DNA of 9,992 bases from JABWBR01 sp036741235. Its GTDB lineage: Bacteria > Bacteroidota > Bacteroidia > Chitinophagales > Saprospiraceae. Shown here in pieces: positions 1-7,453 of the stretch. The notes beneath the pieces are model-generated. The model worked only from the letters and a program-made list of their open reading frames with translations. It was not told where the DNA came from and did not search any database. The translations under genes and the position numbers were made by a program. The stretch's first letter is position 1, and every line of letters starts with the position of its first letter. The stretch is taken from the NCBI GenBank assembly GCA_036741235.1, contig DAINSQ010000169.1, positions 1-9,992 on the forward strand, given 5' to 3'.

Positions 1-104
1 GGTGACATGGTGACATGGTGACATGGTGACATGGTGACATGGTGACATGGTGACAAGGTGACATGGTAACAAAGTGACATGGTGACATGGTGACATGGTG
101 ACAC
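1..104. repeat. Tandem array of the octamer GGTGACAT (left arm)
   Basis: Thirteen consecutive 8-bp units can be read from base 1. Most are exactly GGTGACAT. Variants occur at 49-56 (GGTGACAA), 65-72 (GGTAACAA), 73-80 (AGTGACAT) and 97-104 (GGTGACAC). The array starts at the window edge, so its real length is unknown. It lies downstream of the amidohydrolase operon on its 3' side and is the reverse complement, unit by unit, of the array at 122-169. No open reading frame of note runs through it. Confidence 0.95.
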
Positions 105-121
105 CATACCTTGTAATCACC

Positions 122-169
122 CCCTCACCCCCTCACCCTGTCACCCTGTCACCTTGTCACCCTGTCACC
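122..169. repeat. Inverted octamer array CTGTCACC (right arm of a repeat hairpin)
   Basis: Six 8-bp units are visible: CCCTCACC twice, CTGTCACC twice, TTGTCACC, CTGTCACC. Each CTGTCACC unit pairs with a GGTGACAT unit of the left array at 7 of 8 bases, so transcripts through 1-169 could form a long, register-shifting hairpin with a loop around 105-121. The array ends only six bases from the TAA stop of the amidohydrolase gene. A role as transcription terminator or mRNA 3'-end stabiliser for that operon is plausible from position, but no clear T-tract follows it within the window. Confidence 0.85.
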
Positions 170-175
170 TAGAAA

Positions 176-1456
176 TTACCGGTTATACTTCTCCTTAAAC
201 TTTCTGTACAGCACCTTCTGCTTATTATCCAGGTCGATATCGCGGCCCTGGATAAAAGCGCGGGATACTTTGCTGGTGCGCATATCTAGTACATCGCCAT
301 CACAAATAAAAAGCGTGGCGTCTTTGCCTGTCTCAAGCGAGCCGGCGCGTTTGTCGACTCCCAGGATTTTGGCGGCGTTGAGCGTCACTGCCGAAAGGGC
401 TGCTTCATAGGGCAAGCCATAACCCACGGCGTGGCCGGCCTGGAAGGCCAGGTTGCGTTGCTGCCAGAAACCGTCGTCGCTTATGCAGAATAATACCCCG
501 GCCTGGTGGAGTTGCGCGGGGGTTTTGAAGGGCTGATCCACATCATCGTCGTCGCGGCTGGGCAGACTGTGGGTGCGGCCCAGTATGACGGGCACATTGT
601 TTTCTTTCAGCAGGTCGGTGAGCATCCAACTATCGCGACCGCCGACAATGACGATTGCCAGGCCATATTTTTTGCCAAGCAGGATAGCCTGGGTGATGTC
701 TCGGGCATTATTGACGTTTACAAAAAGCTTTTTCTCTTTGCTGAACAACCCGCGCATGGCTTCGAGTTTGAGGTTTTTGACGGCGGGCGCCTGGCTTTGG
801 CGGGCGTAAGCGGCGGCTTCTTCCATGAGTTGCTCGATCTCCCTGATTTGTTGATCGTAGCGCTCATTGCGCGTGGATTCTCCTGAAAAGAAGTTAAACG
901 ACAGGCGCGCCGGCCAGTTGAGGTGAATACCGATATCAGTGGCGACGGCTGCATCTTCCCAATTCCAGGCGTCGAGTTGTACTACCGAAGAAGAGCCGGA
1001 TACCAATCCGCCCTCCGGCACGATCTGAGCCATCAATACGCCCTGCGAGCGCACCGTAGGCGTCACTTCCGAGTCCGTATTGTAGGCGATAATAGCGCGG
1101 GCAGAGGGGTTCAGCGAACCGGTTTCCGCAATGTCATTGGTGGCGCGAACTGCGCCGATTTCTACGAGACCCAGGTTGGTATTGGCGGCAATAAGGCCCG
1201 GATACACATGTTTGCCTTTGGCGTCAATCACTTCATAGCGCCGCAAATCGGTTCCCGGCTGAAATGTCTCCACGCGGGTCAATGCCCCGTTTTCAAAGGC
1301 TATTAGCGCATTGTCGATAACTTGTCCGTTGCCCAGGTGGGCGGTAGCGCCTGTAATACAAATGGGCTTAGATTGCATCCTGGCCGGCACGGGCGATTGT
1401 GCCCATGTCTGCAATCCCAACGTCAAGATTAAAAAGGTGGTTATATATCGCAACAT
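176..1456 (-). CDS. Secreted imidazolonepropionase-like amidohydrolase, metal ligands missing
   Basis: The 426-aa product has an N-terminal signal peptide (about residues 1-20, hydrophobic stretch ending TWAQ), so it probably acts in the periplasm or outside the cell. It has the amidohydrolase layout: a small beta domain that opens and closes the chain, a strand ending in PGLIAANTN (86-94), and a late SDDGF motif (326-330) followed by the helix and the GSLETGKDATLF segment typical of the family. In active members the first motif reads D-x-H-x-H. Here both histidines are asparagines (N92, N94) and the Asp is Ala90. Asp327, in the position of the catalytic aspartate, remains. The gene lies 55 bp after the 995-aa amidohydrolase gene on the same strand, so the two are probably co-transcribed. 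The upstream leader is A/T-rich without a clear Shine-Dalgarno. It may be a pseudoenzyme or partner subunit; substrate unknown. Confidence 0.88.
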   Translation of the reverse strand: MLRYITTFLILTLGLQTWAQSPVPARMQSKPICITGATAHLGNGQVIDNALIAFENGALTRVETFQPGTDLRRYEVIDAKGKHVYPGLIAANTNLGLVEIGAVRATNDIAETGSLNPSARAIIAYNTDSEVTPTVRSQGVLMAQIVPEGGLVSGSSSVVQLDAWNWEDAAVATDIGIHLNWPARLSFNFFSGESTRNERYDQQIREIEQLMEEAAAYARQSQAPAVKNLKLEAMRGLFSKEKKLFVNVNNARDITQAILLGKKYGLAIVIVGGRDSWMLTDLLKENNVPVILGRTHSLPSRDDDDVDQPFKTPAQLHQAGVLFCISDDGFWQQRNLAFQAGHAVGYGLPYEAALSAVTLNAAKILGVDKRAGSLETGKDATLFICDGDVLDMRTSKVSRAFIQGRDIDLDNKQKVLYRKFKEKYNR

Positions 1457-1511
1457 TGATGATCAATTTGAAAAGTAAAAAAAAACAAATTTTGTAACTC
1501 ATAACCGGCAA

Positions 1512-4499
1512 CTATTCCCCCCTCATTTCATCTTCGGCATCATCGCAGTGGTAGTGGCGGCTGCTCATGCGTCCGCGGGCAGGTTGCGTGGGTTGGCCGC
1601 CCTGTTTGGCCTCAATCATCTTTTGAATGAGCCGGCTGCGTTCGTTGGCAATGGCATCGCGCAATTGCAAATCCTCGTCGCGGTCGAAGAACAGGATGCC
1701 GTCTACAAACGTTTTTTCCGCTTTGGCGTAAACCGATAGCGGGTGATCGCTCCACAGCACTACATCGCCGTCTTTGCCGGCTTTGAGGCTGCCTGTGCGT
1801 TGGTCGAGGTGCAATAGTTTGGCCGGGTTGAGGGTCACAAACTTCAGCGCTTCCTCTTCGGAAACGCCGCCGAACAAAACGGCTTTGGCGGCTTCCTGGT
1901 TGAGGCGGCGGGCCATCTCGTCGTCATCGGAATTGAAGGCCACCGTGACCCCCTCTTCGTGCATCAGCGCGCCATTATAGGGTATGGCTTCGTATACTTC
2001 GTATTTGTAGGCCCACCAGTCGGAGAAGCTGGAGCCCCCCACGCCGTGTTTGGCCATGATGTCGGCCACCTTATAGCCTTCGAGGATGTGAGTGAAGGTG
2101 TTTACACGGAAGCCGAAGCGTTCGGCAACCTTCATCAGCATATTGATCTCGCTTTGTACATAAGAGTGGCAGGTAATAAAGCGCTTTTTCTCCAGGATTT
2201 CGAGGATAGCCTCCAGGTCGAGGTCTTTGCGATAGGGCCTTCCCGATGCTTTGAGCCGGCCGTACTCGCGGGCGCGGGTGAAGTAATCTTCATAGACTTG
2301 TTCTACGCCCATGCGGGTTTGCGGAAAACGGGTGCTGTTGCTGGCGCTGGATTGCTTCACGTTTTCGCCGAGGGCAAACTTGATAAAGCCGTCGGCGCCC
2401 TGGATTTTGAGGGCTTCGGGGGCATAACCCCAGCGCATTTTGATAAGCGCCGACTGCCCGCCGATAGGGTTAGCCGAGCCGTGTAAAAGTTGGGCGGCGG
2501 TAACCCCGCCTGACAATTGGCGGTAGATACTGATGTCTTCTGCGTCAATGGCGTCGCCTATACGCACTTCTGCCGAGCTCTCCTGCGTGCCTTCGTTGAT
2601 GCCGCGGCTAACCGCAATATGCGAATGTTCATCGATGATACCGGGGGTGACATGTTTGCCCGTGCCATCGATGGCAATGGCATTGGGCGCGGAGAGCTTA
2701 GCGCCCACTTTGCTGATTTTGCCGTTTTCTATCAAAACGTCGGCATTTTTCAGGATGCCTTCTTTTTCGTTGGTCCACACTGTAGCGTTTTTGATGAGAT
2801 AAGTCGCCTGTGTGGGCAGTTTTTCGCGGCCATAGGGTCCGAAGGGGTAGGTGACGGGCCCCAGCGTTTGTTCTTTTTTAGATTGCTCGGACTTTTTTTC
2901 TTCTTTTTTCTCTTCAGCGGGGCCGGTGTAAGAAGCCGACCAGTTGATCCACTTGCCGGCAGCGTCTTGACCGCGGCCTTTCCAGTTTCGGCCTTCCACT
3001 ACGCCGGAGAGGCGAACGCGCTGCTTGCTCTTTTCGGGCTCAAAGGACAGTGTAATCTGGCCGTTGCTATATTGGTGTTTAATTTTGATAGAGGTGGTAT
3101 CATTTACAGCAATGCTCATTTCCGGCGATTCGTTTTTGCCTTTTACCAGCAGGCGGTATTCGGCATCGCCCACTTTAAAAGCGTAAGCGCCCAGCCAGTC
3201 GGGAGCGTCGAGGTCTTTGAGTACGAAAGCTTTGCCCTGCACCCAGTTGTGGTATATTTTCGCTTCTTTGCCAAACACGTTGCCATTGGTAATAATAAAG
3301 TTAGCGAGTTTACCTTTTTCCAGACTGCCGAGGCGGTCGTAGGCGCCTATCATTTGCGCGGGGGTGAAGGTAAGGGCTTTCAGTGCCTGTTCTTCGGAAA
3401 GTCCGTATTCAACAGCTTTGCGAATTTGAGCGAAAAGATCCTCCATTTTCTTCAACCCATTGGTCGTAAAAGCGAAATTCACCCCTGCTGCTGCCAATCT
3501 GGCGGGGTTGGTGGGGGCCAATTCCCAGTGTTTGAGTTGGGAGAGGTTGACCTGCATAGCATCGTAGGGATCCTCAACATCAAAAGCCTCCGGGAAATTG
3601 AGCGGCAGGATAAAGCCGGCGCCCATAGCTTTGAGCTCGTCGAGGCGCTGGTATTCGTCGCCGGCGCCTTTTACAATATAGTTTTTGCCAAACTCCTTGC
3701 CAAGGCGGATAGCGCGCTGGGCTTCCTGTTGGTTGCGCACGTCAAATATTTGCGGCAGGTTCTGCAAATCGGTCCAGGCTTTCAGCGAAATATTAACCTC
3801 CTCTTGTTGATTGGCATACCACTGCGCGTCGAGATATGTCTGGCGTAACAAAGCCATGCAGCCGATGAGTGAACTGGGATAACTCTGGGAGGAAGAACCT
3901 TTGTTGAATGATAAATGGTGGGATGCTTTTTCCCTCAAAATCACCTCGTGTTCGCGCTTGTCGGCAAGGGTTACCAGCGTGCCTGCGCCGCGCGAAATGC
4001 CGTCCATGCGATGGGCCAATACGGCGCCAAAGCCGGCGTCGCGAAGCGATTTGGCCGTTTTGTCGTTGACCTTAAATATTTCGTGTGCATTGAACTCAGG
4101 CTTCAAGCCCTCATTCCACATATAAGCGCCCGATTTTGAGGTAAGCGGCTGCTGGTTGAAAAAACCGCCGCCGCCGCGGGGTCTTTCTGCAGGAGCCTCC
4201 GGCATGCCGTAATCGGAGTACAAGTCGATAAATGAAGGATAAATGTATTTTCCTTTCAAATCGATCTGTACGGCTTCTTTGGGAATGGCTACGTCTTTGC
4301 CGACGGCTTCCACTTTGCCGTCGCGGATGAGCAGGGTGGCGCCCTCCATTTTTTGATTGTACGCGGTAAAAATCGTCGCATTGGTAAATGCATACAGCCC
4401 CTGGCGTTCATCGTATACGCCGTTTTGCGGGAAGGTGACCTGGGCCAAGATAGTTAACCAACTACTTGCCGCCAGCAGGAGTAGTAGTGTTTTTTTCAT
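1512..4499 (-). CDS. Secreted tandem-domain amidohydrolase (inactive-looking N half, intact C half)
   Basis: The 995-aa product has a signal peptide (1-20, ending LAQ) and two amidohydrolase-like domains. The first (about 25-430) has SFIDLYSDYG at 89-98 where D-x-H-x-H is expected, and FTTNGL (344-349) has Asn347 where the catalytic Asp would sit, so metal binding looks lost. A beta-rich stretch (about 435-525) and a charged Lys/Glu linker (528-543) follow. The second domain (about 565-945) keeps GIIDEHSHI with His625 and His627, Lys707 near GENVK as a possible carboxylated lysine, His778 (CHSY), His804 (FTHI) and Asp858 (FNSDDD). That is a full binuclear metal site of the imidazolonepropionase/Xaa-Pro-dipeptidase-like type. 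The C terminus ends in a His/Cys/Asp-rich tail (RHYHCDDAED, 981-990). It is the first gene of the minus-strand pair. The exact substrate (peptide or lactam) cannot be told from sequence. Confidence 0.92.
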   Translation of the reverse strand: MKKTLLLLLAASSWLTILAQVTFPQNGVYDERQGLYAFTNATIFTAYNQKMEGATLLIRDGKVEAVGKDVAIPKEAVQIDLKGKYIYPSFIDLYSDYGMPEAPAERPRGGGGFFNQQPLTSKSGAYMWNEGLKPEFNAHEIFKVNDKTAKSLRDAGFGAVLAHRMDGISRGAGTLVTLADKREHEVILREKASHHLSFNKGSSSQSYPSSLIGCMALLRQTYLDAQWYANQQEEVNISLKAWTDLQNLPQIFDVRNQQEAQRAIRLGKEFGKNYIVKGAGDEYQRLDELKAMGAGFILPLNFPEAFDVEDPYDAMQVNLSQLKHWELAPTNPARLAAAGVNFAFTTNGLKKMEDLFAQIRKAVEYGLSEEQALKALTFTPAQMIGAYDRLGSLEKGKLANFIITNGNVFGKEAKIYHNWVQGKAFVLKDLDAPDWLGAYAFKVGDAEYRLLVKGKNESPEMSIAVNDTTSIKIKHQYSNGQITLSFEPEKSKQRVRLSGVVEGRNWKGRGQDAAGKWINWSASYTGPAEEKKEEKKSEQSKKEQTLGPVTYPFGPYGREKLPTQATYLIKNATVWTNEKEGILKNADVLIENGKISKVGAKLSAPNAIAIDGTGKHVTPGIIDEHSHIAVSRGINEGTQESSAEVRIGDAIDAEDISIYRQLSGGVTAAQLLHGSANPIGGQSALIKMRWGYAPEALKIQGADGFIKFALGENVKQSSASNSTRFPQTRMGVEQVYEDYFTRAREYGRLKASGRPYRKDLDLEAILEILEKKRFITCHSYVQSEINMLMKVAERFGFRVNTFTHILEGYKVADIMAKHGVGGSSFSDWWAYKYEVYEAIPYNGALMHEEGVTVAFNSDDDEMARRLNQEAAKAVLFGGVSEEEALKFVTLNPAKLLHLDQRTGSLKAGKDGDVVLWSDHPLSVYAKAEKTFVDGILFFDRDEDLQLRDAIANERSRLIQKMIEAKQGGQPTQPARGRMSSRHYHCDDAEDEMRGE

Positions 4500-4524
4500 A
4501 CTAAAACAGAACGGGTTTGGTCAA

Positions 4525-4532
4525 TAAATTTG
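4525..4532 (+). promoter_or_regulatory. Possible Bacteroidota -7 box for the membrane-protein operon
   Basis: TAAATTTG matches the TAnnTTTG -7 consensus of the Bacteroidota primary sigma factor and points towards the gene starting at 4644. No good TTTG/TTG -33 element stands 17-23 bp upstream, so the call is weak. If real, the decamer hairpin at 4553-4606 lies in the 5' untranslated leader. Confidence 0.25.
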
Positions 4533-4552
4533 TTATTCAACGGCAAAATAAG

Positions 4553-4606
4553 AAAGTTGTTGAAAGTTTGAGGGGTTATCAACCTTCATCAACCCTCATC
4601 AACCTT
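4553..4606. repeat. Inverted decamer repeat array in the divergent intergenic region
   Basis: The right arm holds three 10-bp units (TTATCAACCT, TCATCAACCC, TCATCAACCT at 4577-4606). The left arm, 4553-4576, reads GTTGTTGAAAGTTTGAGGGG-like sequence, a degenerate reverse complement with the same ten-base rhythm. Together they can fold into an imperfect hairpin with a very short loop, followed on the plus strand by a T run. It sits between two divergent genes, so a terminator role is not expected. It could be a mobile intergenic repeat or a leader structure for the gene at 4644. Confidence 0.7.
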
Positions 4607-4643
4607 TTTTCCCTATATTGCCCAGGAAAAAACACCGAATGCC

Positions 4644-5300
4644 ATGTTTATAGGACACTTCGCAGTGGGCCTCGGCGCCAAATCGCTGACGCCCAAAGTA
4701 TCATTGGGGCTGCTTTTTCTGAGCGTTCAATTGGTAGATCTCTTATGGCCCACCCTATTGTTGATGGGGGTAGAGCGTGTAAAAATTGCGCCGGGTATTA
4801 CCACAGTAACGCCGCTTGATTTTGAGCATTATCCTGTTACGCATAGCCTGCTGATGGTATTTGTGTGGGCAGGAATAGTTGGGCTCATCTATTGGCTATT
4901 TAAAAAAGACAAGCGAACGGCATTGATACTGGGAGGACTGGTGGTTAGCCACTGGTTGCTCGACTTGCTCGTGCACCGGCCCGACCTTCCGCTATATCCC
5001 GGCGGCGAAACGCGCCTGGGATTCGGCCTGTGGAATTCGTGGGCGGGTACCATCGTTGCAGAAGGGCTGATTTTTGCAGCGGGGGTATATTATTATTTAA
5101 AAACTACCAAGGCTAAAGACCGCACAGGTGTATTTGCTTTTTGGGGATTGGTGGCGTTTTTGGCAATTACATACATCGCTAACTTAACGGGCCCCCCGCC
5201 GCCGAGTGTTGAAGCTATTGCCTGGGCCGGCCATGCGCAGTGGATATTGGTGATTTGGGCGTATTGGCTCGACCGGCATCGCGAGGCTGTAACTGTATAA
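4644..5300 (+). CDS. YdjM-type membrane-bound putative metal-dependent hydrolase
   Basis: The 218-aa integral membrane protein starts MFIGHFAVG and has about five hydrophobic segments (roughly 19-42, 68-86, 92-110, 133-152, 163-180, with a weaker one near 190-207). The conserved polar pattern fits the YdjM/DUF457 family: His5 at the N terminus, Asp32 in the first membrane segment, His62 and His67 (HYPVTHS), and the cluster His103-Asp107-His111-Asp114 (SHWLLDLLVHRPD). These residues are thought to bind a metal in the family, but the reaction is not established. The ATG at 4644 is chosen because the family begins with exactly this Gly-His motif. It is the first gene of a two-gene operon, with seven bases to the next start. 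Confidence 0.82.
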   Translation: MFIGHFAVGLGAKSLTPKVSLGLLFLSVQLVDLLWPTLLLMGVERVKIAPGITTVTPLDFEHYPVTHSLLMVFVWAGIVGLIYWLFKKDKRTALILGGLVVSHWLLDLLVHRPDLPLYPGGETRLGFGLWNSWAGTIVAEGLIFAAGVYYYLKTTKAKDRTGVFAFWGLVAFLAITYIANLTGPPPPSVEAIAWAGHAQWILVIWAYWLDRHREAVTV

Positions 5301-5307
5301 AAAAATT

Positions 5308-6705
5308 ATGCGCCATACCTACCGTTTTTCCAGTGCCTGGCCTCGCCGGTTTGGCCACATCGTCATGGCTGCGCTGGTAATGATGTCATTGTGGTTATAC
5401 CAGGAGCGCACCTTATTGCTGGACATTGCCTACCAGACCTTTCTGATGATCACCGAGGGGCGCATGCAGGTGATGGTCAACCGTTTTGGGGTGGTATTGG
5501 TGCAGGCCTTGCCTTTTGCAGCCATCCAGTTGGAATTGCCGCTTAAAGTTGTTTTGCTACTATATTCGGCCTCATTTCCCTTGTTGTTTTGGCTGTTTTA
5601 CACCATAATCGTCAAGGTATTGCGCAACGATTACCTGGGCTGGGCCCTGGTATTTTTATACACCCTTATCGTTTACGACGCCTTTTACTGGGCGCCCTCC
5701 GAGCAGCAGCAGGCATTGGGCTTATTGTTGGTCGTGTTTGCCTTTGCGCTGCGCTACCCCGCCCTGGAGCGCCCCTGGATGATGGCTGTTTTGTTGTTGG
5801 CCATGCCGGCGTTGGCGTATTACCATCCGCTTGTATTTATTCCGTTTTTTTTCCTTTGGTTGTACGGATATTGCACCATACCCGATTTACGCCATTGGCG
5901 CTACGCAATAGCGGCAGCCTGGATGGTTGTTGTGTTAGGTATAAAATCCATTTTATCGGGTAATTGGTACGACGACAATAAATACGACACCTTCCTCAAA
6001 AACCTGGTGGAATACTTCCCCAACTACCACGAGTTACCCAGCAATGCCAAGTTTTTGGCGCACAGTGTGCAGTACTGGTATTTTTTTCCGCTCCTCTTGT
6101 CGATCGTCTGCGGTTATCTTGTCTGGCGCCGGCATTGGGGGGTACTTGGGCTCATTTGGGTGTTTTGCCTTGGGCATATTGCGTTGTTGCACATCGGTTC
6201 GCCCAATGCCACCTACCGCTTTTACGCTGAAGTCAACTACATGCCCTTAATGATTTACGTTGGCGTGCCGTTTTTAATTGATATCGTGCGGGGGCATCCC
6301 TGGCGGTACTGGGTATGGGTATTATCTGCGCTGGCCGTATTCCGGCTTGTCGTTATAGCCGAAAACCGGGCGCCTTATACGCGGCGGGTGGAATGGCTGT
6401 CTGAACATTTACAGGAATGGCGCAACGATACTGGCGCGCACAATTTTTATCTGCCCCAGCAAAACGCGCCTGTCGATACCCTGTTGATGACCTGGGGTAT
6501 TCCCTATGAATCATTATTGCTTAGCAGTCTGCCATCACCCGATAGCGCTGCGACGCTGGTAGTACTGCCCGAACCCGGCGCCCATGCTCCGGCCCTGCAA
6601 AGCGGGGGATTCCTGGTAACCGAATTCAAAGACTGGCCCCTTAACGACATGCCCCCAACCTATTTCAGATTGCGCAGCAGCCCATACCGGCTGATAGAAA
6701 AATGA
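5308..6705 (+). CDS. Polytopic membrane protein of unknown function
   Basis: The 465-aa protein has many hydrophobic segments between about residues 18 and 350 (at least nine), rich in Trp and Tyr, and a mainly soluble C-terminal part of about 110 residues. The organisation of many membrane helices with aromatic-rich loops and a C-terminal tail resembles GT-C-type glycosyltransferases and related polyisoprenyl-linked sugar enzymes. The characteristic acidic motif in the first loop is not clear: TEGRMQVMVNRFG (49-61) is the candidate position. I do not recognise a specific family. It begins seven bases after the YdjM-like gene and is almost certainly co-transcribed with it. The gene ends 90 bases before the tRNA-Gln. 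Confidence 0.8.
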   Translation: MRHTYRFSSAWPRRFGHIVMAALVMMSLWLYQERTLLLDIAYQTFLMITEGRMQVMVNRFGVVLVQALPFAAIQLELPLKVVLLLYSASFPLLFWLFYTIIVKVLRNDYLGWALVFLYTLIVYDAFYWAPSEQQQALGLLLVVFAFALRYPALERPWMMAVLLLAMPALAYYHPLVFIPFFFLWLYGYCTIPDLRHWRYAIAAAWMVVVLGIKSILSGNWYDDNKYDTFLKNLVEYFPNYHELPSNAKFLAHSVQYWYFFPLLLSIVCGYLVWRRHWGVLGLIWVFCLGHIALLHIGSPNATYRFYAEVNYMPLMIYVGVPFLIDIVRGHPWRYWVWVLSALAVFRLVVIAENRAPYTRRVEWLSEHLQEWRNDTGAHNFYLPQQNAPVDTLLMTWGIPYESLLLSSLPSPDSAATLVVLPEPGAHAPALQSGGFLVTEFKDWPLNDMPPTYFRLRSSPYRLIEK

Positions 6706-6740
6706 ACAGGAGTGAGAAATTTTTTTTGCTATTGAACTTT

Positions 6741-6768
6741 TTTGATCCGTATTTTTGTTATAAATTTG
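6741..6768 (+). promoter_or_regulatory. Bacteroidota-type promoter for tRNA-Gln
   Basis: A TTTG at 6741-6744 and TAAATTTG at 6761-6768 (TAnnTTTG consensus) are separated by 16 bp, slightly shorter than the usual 17-23. Transcription would start around 6775, about 20 bases before the mature tRNA. The surrounding sequence is very A/T-rich, as expected for a stable-RNA promoter. Confidence 0.55.
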
Positions 6769-6795
6769 TCCCGCTCTTTTAAAAAAAGGGTGGAT

Positions 6796-6866
6796 AGACC
6801 CATAGTGTAACGGTAGCACACCAGATTTTGGTTCTGTTCGTCAAGGTTCGAATCCTTGTGGGTCTA
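6796..6866 (+). tRNA. tRNA-Gln (anticodon TTG)
   Basis: The cloverleaf can be drawn by eye. The acceptor stem is AGACCCA (6796-6802) with TGGGTCT (6859-6865), all seven pairs formed. U8-A9 follow, then a three-pair D stem GTG/CAC with an AACGGTAG-type loop. The anticodon loop TTTTGGT (6826-6832) carries anticodon TTG at 6828-6830, reading CAA. The T arm is CAAGG-TTCGAAT-CCTTG (6842-6858) and the discriminator is A6866. CCA is not encoded. The top pair of the anticodon stem is a C-U mismatch (6821/6837). It has its own promoter and terminator and marks the edge of the phage-like region on its 3' side. Confidence 0.95.
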
Positions 6867-6880
6867 CTGGTAAAAAGTTA

Positions 6881-6912
6881 AACCCCTTGAAAACAAAGCG
6901 TTTCAAGGGGTT
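6881..6912 (+). terminator. Rho-independent terminator after tRNA-Gln, possibly bidirectional
   Basis: A perfect 12-bp stem AACCCCTTGAAA (6881-6892) / TTTCAAGGGGTT (6901-6912) with an 8-base loop is followed by a T-rich run (TTTCATTTTT). Read from the minus strand it also ends in a weaker T-rich stretch, so it could stop transcripts arriving from the terminase-like gene that ends at 6998. Confidence 0.9.
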
Positions 6913-6997
6913 TTTCATTTTTAAGGTGTACAAATAAGTGAATGTATTTCCCGTTTTGGCGCTTTTCCTACCATTTTGCCGACGTCGGGAAAATAAT

Positions 6998-7423
6998 TTA
7001 TAGCCCGTCCAGGGGATCCCAGCGGGGCGGCTCTTCTTTTTTAACGGCTTCTGATAACTTGCTTCTATCCTTTGGCGATAAGCCGAATTTTGCCCCCAGG
7101 CGTTCAATTACTTCATTGGCTTGTTTCCAGGCTGATAATTCCGGCGATACGGCGCGGGCCCCTGTTTTGTACGTTTGAACTGTGCCTGTCTGTTCCAGGG
7201 CTTGCCTGGCTTGTTCGGCCAAATCTATGGCAATGGCTAATTGAGTAAGTATAACCACGTCAACAGGAATCACTAAATTGGATTCCTTCAGCAAATCAAC
7301 CAAATAGTAATAAGCACGTTGTTGGCTTTCTGTTAGTGGGTTCAGCGGTTCAGGTATGCCCGTAATTGGCGAAATAGCCAAATTGCTTTCCGGCTTCTTT
7401 TCTTTTGCAGTTTTCTTTTTCAT
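6998..7423 (-). CDS. terS: P27-family phage terminase small subunit
   Basis: The 141-aa protein has a lysine-rich N terminus (1-12), a helical core beginning LTESQQRAYYYLVDLL (30-45), and the hallmark C-terminal stretch SPELSAWKQANEVIERLGAKFGL-SPKDRSKL (93-123). The final FGLSPKDRSKL (113-123) matches the FGLTPSSRxRL-type signature of P27 small terminases, which bind the packaging site of phage DNA and bring in the large subunit. Length is in the normal range for the family. The gene is the last of the minus-strand set and is followed by the terminator and tRNA, not by a large-subunit gene, which is unusual for a phage. It starts 30 bases after the 108-aa gene upstream. The leader contains TTTTTTAACCAC, shared with that gene. 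Confidence 0.8.
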   Translation of the reverse strand: MKKKTAKEKKPESNLAISPITGIPEPLNPLTESQQRAYYYLVDLLKESNLVIPVDVVILTQLAIAIDLAEQARQALEQTGTVQTYKTGARAVSPELSAWKQANEVIERLGAKFGLSPKDRSKLSEAVKKEEPPRWDPLDGL

Positions 7424-7436
7424 GTTTATTTATTTA

Positions 7437-7448
7437 GTGGTTAAAAAA
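7437..7448 (-). promoter_or_regulatory. Leader motif TTTTTTAACCAC before the terS-like gene
   Basis: On the minus strand TTTTTTAACCAC stands 13 bases before the start codon at 7423 and is followed by A-rich sequence. The identical 12-mer occurs before the neighbouring gene (7797-7808). It may be a shared translation-initiation or regulator-binding element; function unknown. Confidence 0.4.
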
Positions 7449-7453
7449 ATGAT

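Noticed and set aside
1..169. CRISPR array
   Set aside because: The repeats are 8 bp and contiguous with no spacers, and they are inverted halfway. This is a tandem-repeat hairpin, not a CRISPR.
2645..2652. GGTGACAT octamer inside the large amidohydrolase gene
   Set aside because: A single copy within a coding motif, expected by chance and not part of an array.
2870..2920. Homopolymer-rich T tract resembling a terminator
   Set aside because: It encodes the Lys/Glu-rich linker between the two amidohydrolase domains, with no stem-loop and an intact frame through it.
2517..3848. A 443-aa open frame on the plus strand
   Set aside because: It lies wholly antisense to the 995-aa amidohydrolase, whose motifs are clear. 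The frame is open because of the codon bias of the real gene, and its peptide shows no domain pattern.
4517..4819. A 100-aa plus-strand frame
   Set aside because: It overlaps the start of the YdjM-like gene in another frame and includes the repeat hairpin. Its peptide has no recognisable feature.
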